DNA of 8,093 bases from Gammaproteobacteria bacterium (lineage in GTDB: Bacteria > Pseudomonadota > Gammaproteobacteria > Steroidobacterales > JABDKV01), in assembly GCA_029862285.1 (NCBI GenBank), contig JAOTXR010000080.1, positions 1-8,093 of the forward strand, given 5' to 3'. The notes under the pieces were generated by a model. The model had not been told where the DNA came from, did no database searches, and saw only the letters and a program-made list of their open reading frames with translations. Shown here one piece after another: positions 1-6,629 of this stretch; the stretch's first letter is position 1; every line of letters starts with the position of its first letter. The position numbers and the translations under genes are program-made.

Positions 1-253
1 CACCTGCAAGCACTGCAGATAAGTCACCGAGAGCCCCGAGACCGTGGTTTTTTTCCTCCACCTGGATCAAAGCGTTGGTACCGTAGATCGGTGTCGCAGC
101 AAAGACATAAAGCCCCGCCGCGAGTAGCGCGGCAAGAACTATCCCCACAATCCAAAGCCATTCGTCGACAAAAATGGCGAGTTGTTCACGGATGTCTGAT
201 TCTCCACTACCCGTGGCATTTGATTGTGGCGAAACTGGGCTGGAATCGTTCAT
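1..253 (-). CDS. Wzc-like polysaccharide chain-length determinant / tyrosine kinase, N-terminal part only
   Basis: Only the first 84 codons are in the window; the gene runs off the left edge. The start is ATG at 253-251, 7 bases after the stop of the wza-like gene, with no strong Shine-Dalgarno, so translation probably continues from the upstream gene. The protein opens with a polar, Ser-rich cytoplasmic segment (1-20) and a helix (DIREQLAIFVDEW, 20-32). A membrane segment follows (about 33-52, WLWIVGIVLAALLAAGLYVF), then the start of a periplasmic Wzz-type domain with the typical pattern TPIYGTNALIQVEEK (54-68). In this family the membrane protein sets polysaccharide chain length and, in Wzc-type members, carries a C-terminal BY-kinase domain with a tyrosine cluster. 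The kinase domain is not visible, so a Wzz-only protein cannot be excluded. Position directly after wzb-like and wza-like genes favours Wzc. Confidence 0.8.
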   Translation of the reverse strand, partial: MNDSSPVSPQSNATGSGESDIREQLAIFVDEWLWIVGIVLAALLAAGLYVFAATPIYGTNALIQVEEKNHGLGALGDLSAVLAG

Positions 254-260
254 TGCGTGC

Positions 261-1352
261 TCAGTCGTTCAGACGGTCAATAAAGGACTGGGTCTGCCAA
301 AGCGTCTGGATGGTTGGCAATACCAGGTTGACAACACGATTCCATCTTGCCAGACCCGTTTGCGCTACAAAAACGACATCCTGTGGCTGAAGTTCAAATC
401 GCGTCGCCAACAGCATGGCGTCCGGAGACTTTGCATCGAGCCAATAGACCGCGGGTTTTTCTTTGCCGTTACGGAATACGAACACCTTTTCCGGATTGGA
501 CACTTCATCGTTGAAGCCACCACTGCGCGTGATGGCCTCGGCCAGGTTTAATCGGCCACTGGACATCAGAATCGATCCGGGCTCAATTACACCACCCAGC
601 ATATGGACTGCGAAGAAACTGTTTTCGGGAACATATACGACATCGCCAGACTCGAGTAACAAGTTCTGCTGCATATCAGCGCGTTGTAATAAGGCAAGCA
701 CATCAAAAAACCGGACTTCGCCGTTTCGCAACACCTGTACCTGTTGCAGTGCCCCCAAGTCACTGGCACCGCCGGCAAAATCAATAGCATCGACCAGGGT
801 CATCGGTATGTCGGTAATGGGAAAGAAGCCGGGTTGTTTCACCTGCCCTACTACATTGACCTTTTGACTGCGAAATGACGCAACGCGTACATCCAACTGA
901 GGGTTTTGAATATAGCGGCTGAGACGTTGCGTAACATCTCGCCGTATTTCAACCAGGTCCATTCCGGAAACATGAACCTTGCCTACATATGGAAAAAAAA
1001 CCTCGCCGGAACTAGAGACCAGGTGCCCCTGGATCTCGGGCGAACGAAATGCACCGGCCGGTATCGTTAACTCCGGGTGATCCCAGACGGTAAAAGAGAG
1101 AATGTCGTTAGGGCCAACGATATACCTGTAATCGCGCAGCCTTTGTTCGAGTGCCGGATTGCCTGAGAAAGTGCTCTGCCGATCAACCGACAGACTGCCG
1201 AGCAAATCCGGAGAAAGCCGAACAATCTCGTATTCAGCCTGGTCGACACTTGACGGTTTTTCATATACCCACTTGGACACGCCGAAGTGCTGCCCGGGCG
1301 TGGAACAGCCCATACTTAGCAAGAACAAAAACACAGTTATGAGACGATTCAT
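261..1352 (-). CDS. wza: Wza-like outer-membrane polysaccharide export lipoprotein
   Basis: The 363-residue protein has a lipoprotein signal peptide (MNRLITVFLFLLSMGC), with the lipobox cysteine at residue 16. A polysaccharide export domain follows (about 73-165), recognisable by YRYIVGPNDILSFTVWDHPE (75-94) and FPYVGKVHVSGM (120-131). Two SLBB-type soluble domains come next (about 165-245 and 250-330; VNVVGQVKQPGFFPI and VHMLGGVIEPGSI). A C-terminal tryptophan-containing helix (about 335-357) resembles the amphipathic helix with which Wza forms its pore in the outer membrane. E. coli Wza is 379 residues, so this is full length. The family forms the octameric periplasm-spanning channel for capsule or exopolysaccharide. 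The start ATG overlaps the phosphatase stop as ATGA. A GAGG Shine-Dalgarno (complement of 1361-1364) sits 8 bases upstream, inside the phosphatase gene. This points to coupled translation in one operon. Confidence 0.93.
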   Translation of the reverse strand: MNRLITVFLFLLSMGCSTPGQHFGVSKWVYEKPSSVDQAEYEIVRLSPDLLGSLSVDRQSTFSGNPALEQRLRDYRYIVGPNDILSFTVWDHPELTIPAGAFRSPEIQGHLVSSSGEVFFPYVGKVHVSGMDLVEIRRDVTQRLSRYIQNPQLDVRVASFRSQKVNVVGQVKQPGFFPITDIPMTLVDAIDFAGGASDLGALQQVQVLRNGEVRFFDVLALLQRADMQQNLLLESGDVVYVPENSFFAVHMLGGVIEPGSILMSSGRLNLAEAITRSGGFNDEVSNPEKVFVFRNGKEKPAVYWLDAKSPDAMLLATRFELQPQDVVFVAQTGLARWNRVVNLVLPTIQTLWQTQSFIDRLND

Positions 1353-1786
1353 CCCAGTTGCCTCAACTTATCCGTCCATTTTTCCAGACCCTGATCGAGC
1401 AGCGTCAATGCGTCGATGAATGCCTGTTCACCGCGGCGGTAAGGGTCGGGCACATCAATCTCATCCCAGTGGCCCCATCGAAATATCCGTCCCCTCGCAT
1501 GCGGCCAGTTGTCTGAAATGTAGTCGCTGTGCGCCTGCTCCATCGTTAGCACCATATCGTGCTCGCGCAACATCTGTTCGCTGAGCTGCCTGGCGACATG
1601 ATCGTCCAGATTGATTCCGCGTTCCGCCATCAGCTCAATAGAGCGTGGATGAGCCGGTTCTCCCACCAATGCACCCAGGCCGGCCGAACTCACCCGGTTG
1701 TCCGGTAGCGCAGTCGCCAGCATCACCTCCGCCATCGGGCTGCGACAGATATTGCCGACACAGACAACCAGTATGGATCGCGCCAT
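1349..1786 (-). CDS. wzb: Wzb-like low-molecular-weight protein tyrosine phosphatase
   Basis: A 145-residue cytoplasmic enzyme of the usual LMW-PTP length. The P-loop CVGNICRSP lies at residues 9-17 (CX5R: nucleophile Cys9, phosphate-binding Arg15). The general-acid loop is DVPDPY, with Asp114 followed by Pro115 and Tyr116. Strand-helix elements between them fit the family (VSSAGLGALVGEPAHP; REHDMVLTMEQAH). In polysaccharide operons this enzyme removes phosphate from the C-terminal tyrosine cluster of the Wzc kinase. The reading frame stays open upstream to about 1942, but ATG at 1786 is chosen because MARSILVVCVGNICRSP begins exactly where the family's first beta strand does. The upstream codons look like non-coding sequence. 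Its stop overlaps the wza-like start by four bases, and the kinase candidate lies one gene further on. Confidence 0.93.
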   Translation of the reverse strand: MARSILVVCVGNICRSPMAEVMLATALPDNRVSSAGLGALVGEPAHPRSIELMAERGINLDDHVARQLSEQMLREHDMVLTMEQAHSDYISDNWPHARGRIFRWGHWDEIDVPDPYRRGEQAFIDALTLLDQGLEKWTDKLRQLG

Positions 1787-1815
1787 TTTGAATACACCGC
1801 CACAGACCGTGTGGA

Positions 1816-1844
1816 ATTGTAAGCAACTAAGCGGCAAGGAGCCA
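1816..1844 (-). promoter_or_regulatory. Possible promoter for the wzb-wza-wzc genes
   Basis: On the minus strand a -10-like TACAAT (complement of 1816-1821) matches five of six consensus bases. It lies about 30 bases upstream of the phosphatase ATG in the 145-base gap after the glycosyltransferase. With a 17-base spacer the -35 hexamer would be TGGCTC, a poor match. The gap is long enough for an internal promoter, but the evidence is only one good hexamer. Confidence 0.25.
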
Positions 1845-1931
1845 GCATTAAAGACCTCTGGGGCCGATAAAGGTCCGGTCTCCAAAGCGTTGCCGCCTGT
1901 TGGCGCCCGGCCGAGAACGTTCGCGCAATGA

Positions 1932-3068
1932 CTAGGCCTCAAATAATACGCGTCTCATGTTCTCTATATGTGTTTGAGTCGTAAATCGATCGCGATAATT
2001 GTCACGCGCCGCTGTGGAGTATTGCGTATAGGTCTGCTGTGATTCAGCTATCCTGCGTATTGCGGCCACGATACTCTGGTGATCGCGTGGCTCGCAGCGC
2101 TCGGCCGATTTGCCAAATTCCACAGTTTCCGGAATCGCCCGATGCGCTGTCGTGACCACTGGAAGTCCATATGCCTGCGCTTCAATAATGCTGAGCGGCT
2201 GACCCTCCCAGCGATAGTAAGTGGGCAAAACAAGAATATGACTCGTTTCGAGCATTGTCTCTTTGAGGTCGCCGGAGACGGTGCCGTGAAACGATACCTT
2301 GCCAGCAATACCCAGGTCGTCGATCAGCCGTTTCAGCTCGGCCTTGAATGCAGTCGCACCCTGCTCCGCGCCGACATCAACATCGCTTAAGAATGCGCCA
2401 CAGACATTGAGCTCAACGTCTGTGGTTTTGTCGAGCACGGCAATCGCTCGAAGCACGTCTGTGATCCCCTTTGATGGTGTGATATTGGAGAGGTACAGAA
2501 TACGCAGAGGAAAATCCAACTCTTTCTGCCGATCCGCGGTGACTTGCACATCGGCCGGAAGCCCGTTGGGCACGATTCGCAATCGCTGTGGTTGACGCAT
2601 GAAGCGAAACTGACTACGCAATCGGTCTCCCAAAACGATCAAAATGGCAAATTGACCGTATACGGCGCGGATCATGCATCGTTGCATTGTGCCGCCGGAG
2701 ATATAGAACCGACGCATGCCACCGCCATGCAAGTGCCCCACCACACGGCAACCGAAAAGACGCGCCGCGAGCACGACCGATGCATCCCTGATGAATCCGA
2801 GACGGCTGGTGGCCACTATCAAATACACCGACTGGAAACGCCAGGCCGTCAGCAAGACCCGGAATACCACGATAAGCGACTCAAAGGCGCGACCGGGGTT
2901 GAAGCGCCCCGGGTTTTGCACTTCACGCATCCAGTTGGTATTGATCACACTGGCCTCATCCCCGCTGAGACCATCTACCAGGCTTTGGAAAGAAGTTGAC
3001 ACGCCTTCTTTACGTCGCATCGGCAACGGGCCCACCAGCAGAATGCGCCTTTCCGGTGCCCGCGTCAT
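1932..3068 (-). CDS. GT4-type glycosyltransferase (GT-B fold), probably for exopolysaccharide
   Basis: The 378-residue protein shows a two-domain GT-B layout without membrane segments. The N-terminal Rossmann domain starts RILLVGPLPMRRKEGVSTS (8-26), and GHLHGGG lies at 111-117. The linker region has IVPNGL (165-170). The C-terminal donor-binding domain begins RILYLSNITPSKGITDVLRA (189-208). The conserved EX7E motif of GT4-like retaining enzymes is present as Glu288 and Glu296 in EGQPLSIIEAQAYGLPVV. The family transfers a sugar from a nucleotide-sugar donor to a lipid-linked or growing glycan at the inner face of the cytoplasmic membrane; the sugar cannot be told from sequence. ATG at 3068 has a Shine-Dalgarno AGGGAG (complement of 3077-3082) 8 bases upstream. 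It lies upstream of, and in the same direction as, the wzb-wza-wzc set, so it probably builds the exported polymer. Confidence 0.88.
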   Translation of the reverse strand: MTRAPERRILLVGPLPMRRKEGVSTSFQSLVDGLSGDEASVINTNWMREVQNPGRFNPGRAFESLIVVFRVLLTAWRFQSVYLIVATSRLGFIRDASVVLAARLFGCRVVGHLHGGGMRRFYISGGTMQRCMIRAVYGQFAILIVLGDRLRSQFRFMRQPQRLRIVPNGLPADVQVTADRQKELDFPLRILYLSNITPSKGITDVLRAIAVLDKTTDVELNVCGAFLSDVDVGAEQGATAFKAELKRLIDDLGIAGKVSFHGTVSGDLKETMLETSHILVLPTYYRWEGQPLSIIEAQAYGLPVVTTAHRAIPETVEFGKSAERCEPRDHQSIVAAIRRIAESQQTYTQYSTAARDNYRDRFTTQTHIENMRRVLFEA

Positions 3069-3136
3069 AGTCCAGGCTCCCTGTGCTGCCCGCCCGGAGC
3101 AAACCGCCAGAGGCGGATACGGTCGCGGGCCGGATT

Positions 3137-3235
3137 GCGATTATTGCCGGTGTGGTGGGCGTGGCCTGATTCGACGGTAATAAGGCGCGGCAAGTTGTGA
3201 TCTCTGGCGCTGGGCAGACATGTGATTGTTACCGC
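3137..3235. repeat. Three copies of a TTrTTrCCG motif in the divergent intergenic region
   Basis: The 240-base gap between the divergent glycosyltransferase and DUF2461 genes (3069-3308) has no convincing gene. It contains TTATTGCCG (3141-3149, plus), TTATTACCG (3183-3175, minus) and TTGTTACCG (3226-3234, plus). The two plus-strand copies extend to GCGATTATTGCCGG (3137-3150) and GTGATTGTTACCGC (3222-3235), which agree at 10 of 14 positions and start 85 bases apart. The first and second copies form an inverted pair with a 25-base loop. These could be regulator sites for either gene. No strong -35/-10 pair was found beside them. Confidence 0.35.
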
Positions 3236-3308
3236 TAAATATCCAACTTTCAATCGGGACTGCCAAAATGCTAGTTTCTCCCGCTCAAGCTAATCCCAGA
3301 GCAGAACC

Positions 3309-3992
3309 ATGGAATCACCATTCAAACCCGGCCTGGCCAGATTTCTCGAAGAGCTGCGAGACAACAACAATCGGGAGTGGTTTGCAGAAAACAAACCGCG
3401 TTATGAGACCGAGGTTTTGCACTCTGCCCTCGAGTTTATTTCGCTAATGGGCGCACGGCTGCCCGAATTCGCACCGCGATTCACGGCCATCGCAAAACGT
3501 CAGGGTGGCTCACTGATGCGGGTTTACCGCGATATGCGATTCTCGAAGAACAAGCAACCCTACAAGACTAACGTGGGGATTCAATTTCGTCACGAGGCCG
3601 GGCGTGACGTGCATGCGCCAGGTTATTACTTCCATATCGATCCCGACACGGTCTTTCTCGGCGCCGGAATCTGGCATCCCGAACGCGACACGCTGGGCGC
3701 AATTCGGGACGAAATCGTCGCAAGACCACGTGCCTGGCGCAACGCGCGCGAGAACAGGGAGTTCCGCAAGAACTTTGAATTGGCAGGCAACAGCCTGAAA
3801 CGTCCGCCCCGCGGTTACGACGCCGAAAACCCGTGGATCGACGATCTAAAGCGTAAGGACTTCATCGCCATATGTAATCTTCAACATGCGGACCTCTACA
3901 AACATACTGTCTACGATCGTGTAGCCGGCTACTACGCCTCCGCGGGAGCCTTTATGCGCTTTTTGTGTAAAGCGATCGATGTCCGATTTTGA
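3309..3992 (+). CDS. DUF2461 family protein (TIGR02453-like)
   Basis: The 227-residue protein has the usual length of the DUF2461/TIGR02453 family and its hallmarks in order. These are an N-terminal FLEELRDNNNREWFAENKP segment (12-30), the conserved basic motif RVYRDMRFSKNKQPYKTN (71-88), GYYFHIDPD (105-113), GIWHPE (120-125), and LKRPPRGYDAENP (163-175) followed by a helical C terminus. It has no signal peptide or membrane segment and is predicted cytoplasmic. The biochemical function of the family is not established as far as I know, so none is assigned. ATG at 3309 is chosen because the family signature FKPGLARFLEEL starts right after it; the upstream AGAGCAG is a weak ribosome site. It is divergent from the polysaccharide genes and 70 bases ahead of the zinc-ribbon gene. 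Confidence 0.88.
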   Translation: MESPFKPGLARFLEELRDNNNREWFAENKPRYETEVLHSALEFISLMGARLPEFAPRFTAIAKRQGGSLMRVYRDMRFSKNKQPYKTNVGIQFRHEAGRDVHAPGYYFHIDPDTVFLGAGIWHPERDTLGAIRDEIVARPRAWRNARENREFRKNFELAGNSLKRPPRGYDAENPWIDDLKRKDFIAICNLQHADLYKHTVYDRVAGYYASAGAFMRFLCKAIDVRF

Positions 3993-4062
3993 GACCGCCG
4001 GACTTGACGGCAGGCGCCCGTTTCTTTGAGACTAACCAGCGTCCACTGACTAGAGCAACGCG

Positions 4063-4905
4063 ATGATTGTCCAATGCCGGCGCTGTCATTTACGCCATGA
4101 TTTGACGGGCCGCCCCCGCGGCACGATTGTGTCCTGCCGGTGCGGCGCACCGCTCGAACTCGCTCCGCAAGGCGGTGAATCAGTCGCACTAACTTGCCCG
4201 CAGTGTGCCGGCCAGGCTGACCAGAATCTATCCCGCTGCCAACACTGCGATTCAGCGCTCGCCACTATCCGTTGTGCAACCTGTTTTGGCCTGGCTTTCG
4301 ACGGTAATGCGCACTGCCCCCATTGTGGCAGTTCTCTGGATTCACCTGCCGTCGTCGCTCACGACTCAGGGCGCGAGCCGCTACCGTGCCCGTCCTGTCG
4401 TAGCGACCTGGATGCCCTGGTGATAGACAAGACACTCATAGATGGTTGCTCCAACTGTGGGGGTATCTGGCTGGACCACACTGCGTTTGAAAAGTTGCTC
4501 GACAACCGGAAGTTCGCGGGTTTGAGTGCAAACCTCAATATTCCCGGCTGGAAGACATCACAGAAACAGTACCAGGCATCCGAAAAAGACTCCCTGTATG
4601 TCCGGTGCCCGGTCTGCGAACACTTCATGCACCGGCGCAACTACGCCAAGCGCTCCGGCATTATTCTCGATGTTTGCGCCGCCCACGGTATTTGGTTCGA
4701 CGCCAACGAATTGGCACGCGTTTGTAGTTATCGTGTTGTAGACACCGCTCAATCGCCATCGATGCGTTTTCCCACCGAGCCCGGCGTGCACACCAGCTCC
4801 AGCACCACAACGGTAATAATCGGGGACAACACCGGGACACGCAGTTTCACCTGGGTTGACGGCGTCGCCGCCCTCAGCGATATCCTCGTAGACTTTTTCG
4901 ACTAG
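4063..4905 (+). CDS. Multi-zinc-ribbon protein with zf-TFIIB-like domains
   Basis: A 280-residue cytoplasmic protein with five successive zinc-ribbon-like modules. The Cys positions are 5/8/25/27, 45/48/59/62, 71/74/85/88, 109/112/129/132, and 182/185/205 with His208 as the likely fourth ligand. The fourth module (CPSCRSDLDALVIDKTLIDG, then CSNCGGIWLDHTAFEKLL) is a clear zf-TFIIB domain (PF13453 type). The fifth (CPVCEHFMHRRNY, then CAAHGIWFDANELARV) is a variant of the same domain in which the fourth Cys is replaced by His. The C-terminal 65 residues include a Ser/Thr-rich stretch (SSSTTT, 245-250) and an acidic end without cysteines. The role is unknown; zinc binding and protein or nucleic-acid contact are inferred from the fold. 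A similar zf-TFIIB pair occurs in widespread uncharacterised bacterial proteins. The ribosome site before ATG 4063 (AGAG) is weak. Confidence 0.85.
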   Translation: MIVQCRRCHLRHDLTGRPRGTIVSCRCGAPLELAPQGGESVALTCPQCAGQADQNLSRCQHCDSALATIRCATCFGLAFDGNAHCPHCGSSLDSPAVVAHDSGREPLPCPSCRSDLDALVIDKTLIDGCSNCGGIWLDHTAFEKLLDNRKFAGLSANLNIPGWKTSQKQYQASEKDSLYVRCPVCEHFMHRRNYAKRSGIILDVCAAHGIWFDANELARVCSYRVVDTAQSPSMRFPTEPGVHTSSSTTTVIIGDNTGTRSFTWVDGVAALSDILVDFFD

Positions 4906-4922
4906 CCCGACTGCACGTTGTC

Positions 4923-4947
4923 GCCAGGCGGGCAACTCTCCGCCGGC
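4923..4947 (+). other. GC-rich hairpin after the zinc-ribbon gene
   Basis: GCC-A-GGCGG (4923-4931) can pair with CCGCCGGC (4940-4947). This gives an 8-base-pair stem with one bulged A and an 8-base loop, 17 bases after the stop codon. No T tract follows, so it is not a typical rho-independent terminator. It may stabilise the 3' end of the transcript or be fortuitous. Confidence 0.3.
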
Positions 4948-5021
4948 TCCAGATCCTTCATTTCAATCAATAGCTCCACTGGCGCAATACATTATGTTAA
5001 ATGTCTTACAAATGAATACTC

Positions 5022-5050
5022 TTGACAACATATGTAATTAATTGTAAACT
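5022..5050 (+). promoter_or_regulatory. Sigma70-type promoter of the RHH-SPFH operon
   Basis: A perfect -35 TTGACA (5022-5027), a spacer of exactly 17 bases and a -10-like TAAACT (5045-5050, four of six consensus bases) place transcription start near 5057, about 25 bases before the ATG at 5083. The patch 4985-5050 is strongly AT-rich compared with the coding DNA around it. It contains palindromes ACATTATGT (4989-4997), ACATATGT (5028-5035, inside the spacer) and AATTAATT (5036-5043), and an inverted pair TTACAA (5006-5011) / TTGTAA (5042-5047). These are plausible operator half-sites overlapping the polymerase site. Confidence 0.75.
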
Positions 5051-5082
5051 AGTGCTTCGCTTTGGGATTGCAGGAAGAAATC

Positions 5083-5592
5083 ATGCCGAACAAGACCGTC
5101 CCGGTCAGCGTAAGGCTGCCACGGGAAGACGCATTGTTTCTGGACGCGTTAAGTCTGGAGGGCGCCGAGACCGCCAGTGAAAAGTTGCGGGCACTCATTT
5201 CTGACGCACGCAAACGCCAGCACGGGACCGAGGAATACCCCGCCGCGCTCAGGCTCGCACAGGAAAACCTGGCCCCTACCCTGCGCATCGTGCGCGACAG
5301 CGAAAGAAACATGGATATGCATTCGGAACTGATCAGCAGACTGGGCGAATGGTTGCCCGACTGCATGGCTTATCTGATTGCCTGCAACGGTGCGGCAACA
5401 GAACTCGACCAGGACGCGTTGACGAATATCGAGCGCGGTTTGGCAGAAAGAGCCTTTGTATTGATCCAGTCAATTCTGCAGATGGGCGTGACACAAAGTA
5501 GTTCGTGCTATGACCCGTCAGTGATTAGCAAGCGACTGGATACGGTGATGGACCTCGCCGACGTAATTTCACGAACGAGGTCGAAGCTATGA
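5083..5592 (+). CDS. Small protein with ribbon-helix-helix-like N terminus
   Basis: A 169-residue protein that I do not recognise as a named family. Residues 4-46 read like a ribbon-helix-helix DNA-binding domain: a basic beta strand (KTVPVSVRLP), helix 1 (REDALFLDALSLE), a turn (GAETA) and helix 2 (SEKLRALISDARKR). The remainder (50-169) is mainly helical, with Cys94, Cys101 and Cys142, and could serve oligomerisation or partner binding. The frame is open to a TTG at 5062, but ATG 5083 is preferred because AGGAAG (5072-5077) lies 5 bases before it and homology to RHH strands begins only afterwards. It is the first gene after the 5022-5050 promoter, and its stop TGA touches the ribosome site of the SPFH gene. 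RHH repressors commonly regulate their own operon, so autoregulation is inferred. The DNA-binding call is by pattern only. Confidence 0.7.
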   Translation: MPNKTVPVSVRLPREDALFLDALSLEGAETASEKLRALISDARKRQHGTEEYPAALRLAQENLAPTLRIVRDSERNMDMHSELISRLGEWLPDCMAYLIACNGAATELDQDALTNIERGLAERAFVLIQSILQMGVTQSSSCYDPSVISKRLDTVMDLADVISRTRSKL

Positions 5593-5605
5593 GGAGTATG
5601 AGAGG

Positions 5606-6505
5606 ATGAAAAAAAGTATAGGTAAAGTTTTGTTGTCGAGACAGCTGGGTCGGATTGGTCCCGGAGTGGTGGGGCTGGGCCTGTTGGCTGTGTTCGGTTT
5701 CATCATCCTGAGCGGCTCCTTCTACATTATTGAGACCGGTCATGTGGGCGTGGAGCGCACGCTGGGCAAGGTCGATATGCTGGAAAACCAGGCGGGGGTT
5801 CACTTCAAGCTGCCAATACTAACGCAGCAGTACGAGTTCTCGGCCAAAGAGATCACCATCGATCTCGAGGACCTGCGTCCAAAAGCAGCGGATAATCTGT
5901 CGCTTAAGGATCTGGACGTTACGATTTTCTATCGTACCGCGCCAGCAGCGATTGCGGAGTTGATGGTCAAATACAACGACTCTTCGGTGCGGGGTGCAGA
6001 ATCGGAATTGCCAGCCTATCGCGTGGTATTTCGCGAATCACGTGGCTCGATTTATGAGGCAGTTTCCGAGATCGACAGCCTGGAACTGCATCGGAAGCGT
6101 GAATTTCTGCAACGTTCGATCATGGAGAATCTCCAGATCCGGCTGGACGAAAAGGATCCGGACGTGTTCGAGATCTCACGCGTAGTCGTACGCGCGCTAA
6201 ATACCGATCCCAGCATCGAGGCGAGCATCCGTGAGGCGGTACAGAACCAGAAACGGCTGGAAGCCAAACGCATCGAGGTCGATATTGCGCAGAAGGATGC
6301 GGAGATCGAAATCGAACGCGCCCGGGGTATTGCGCAAGCCAACGAGATTATTAACGCGAGTCTCACAGCGGAGTATCTGCAGCATGAGGTCAATCTCGCA
6401 CTGCAGTCGTTTGCCGACAATGGCGGATCGACCGTTGTAATTCCGGCCAACATGCAGGGCTTCGATCTGATCCTGGATCAGAGTCAGCTCAGGCGATCGC
6501 AGTAA
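5606..6505 (+). CDS. SPFH/band 7 (prohibitin/HflC-like) membrane protein
   Basis: A 299-residue protein with a short basic cytoplasmic tail, one membrane segment (about 19-40, PGVVGLGLLAVFGFIILSGS) and an SPFH domain (about 41-215). The domain begins YIIETGHVGVERTLGKV and contains the typical GVHFKLPILTQQYEFSAKE. A charged coiled coil follows (about 208-246, QNQKRLEAKRIEVDIAQKDA and onward), then the family ending STVVIPANMQGFDLIL. Members of this family assemble into large membrane rings or scaffolds. HflK/HflC regulate the FtsH protease, and others organise lipid microdomains. No second hflK-like gene, FtsH or NfeD-type partner is visible, so this is not a standard hflKC pair. The ribosome site GAGGAG (5591-5596) is 9 bases before ATG 5606, and the gap to the RHH-like gene is 13 bases, indicating one operon closed by the terminator at 6528-6552. 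Confidence 0.88.
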   Translation: MKKSIGKVLLSRQLGRIGPGVVGLGLLAVFGFIILSGSFYIIETGHVGVERTLGKVDMLENQAGVHFKLPILTQQYEFSAKEITIDLEDLRPKAADNLSLKDLDVTIFYRTAPAAIAELMVKYNDSSVRGAESELPAYRVVFRESRGSIYEAVSEIDSLELHRKREFLQRSIMENLQIRLDEKDPDVFEISRVVVRALNTDPSIEASIREAVQNQKRLEAKRIEVDIAQKDAEIEIERARGIAQANEIINASLTAEYLQHEVNLALQSFADNGGSTVVIPANMQGFDLILDQSQLRRSQ

Positions 6506-6527
6506 TCGCAGTCGCGTCTATTCCTGA

Positions 6528-6552
6528 GGGTCGGGTTTCCGGCCCTTTTTTT
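6528..6552 (+). terminator. Rho-independent terminator of the RHH-SPFH operon
   Basis: Stem arms GGGTCGG (6528-6534) and CCGGCCC (6539-6545) pair over seven positions, with one G-U wobble in RNA, around a GTTT loop. Seven T residues follow at 6546-6552. The element starts 22 bases after the SPFH stop codon. Confidence 0.88.
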
Positions 6553-6612
6553 GTCCGCAAACGCAAGCCACGCAAACAAGCATCAAGCCTCCATCAGCGA
6601 GCGATCCCGGTC

Positions 6613-6618
6613 TATAAT
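6613..6618 (+). promoter_or_regulatory. Perfect -10 element TATAAT close to the TonB_C gene start
   Basis: TATAAT at 6613-6618 matches the sigma70 -10 consensus exactly, but it ends only 11 bases before the ATG at 6630. Transcription from it would start near 6625, leaving a leader of about 5 bases and cutting off the weak AGG ribosome site at 6621-6623. A 17-base spacer places TCCATC as the -35, which is a poor match. It is either a promoter giving a nearly leaderless mRNA or a chance match. Confidence 0.4.
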
Positions 6619-6629
6619 CCAGGCTAGCA

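Noticed and set aside
1787..1942. In-frame upstream extension of the phosphatase by 52 codons
   Set aside because: LMW-PTPs begin a few residues before the first beta strand and P-loop, exactly as with the ATG at 1786. The extension would also overlap the end of the glycosyltransferase gene.
2544..3180. Two overlapping plus-strand open frames (2544-2999 and 2716-3180) opposite the glycosyltransferase
   Set aside because: Both are antisense to a well-supported GT4 gene and show no domain or signal features.
3065..3253. Minus-strand 62-codon frame from a TTG whose stop overlaps the glycosyltransferase start as ATGA
   Set aside because: The overlap looks like coupling, but the start is TTG with no ribosome site, the protein is compositionally odd and resembles no family, and a good Shine-Dalgarno serves the glycosyltransferase directly.
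3996..4020. Small GCCG/CGGC hairpin after the DUF2461 gene, considered as a terminator
   Set aside because: The stem is only four base pairs with no clean T tract.
5062..5082. Seven-codon upstream extension of the RHH-like protein from TTG
   Set aside because: It would start only about 5 bases after the predicted transcription start and would place the good AGGAAG ribosome site inside the coding sequence.
5598..5609. Three-codon reading frame ATG AGA GGA TGA between the two operon genes
   Set aside because: Its ATG is one base from the GAGGAG ribosome site, too close for initiation. The same site is well spaced for the SPFH start at 5606.
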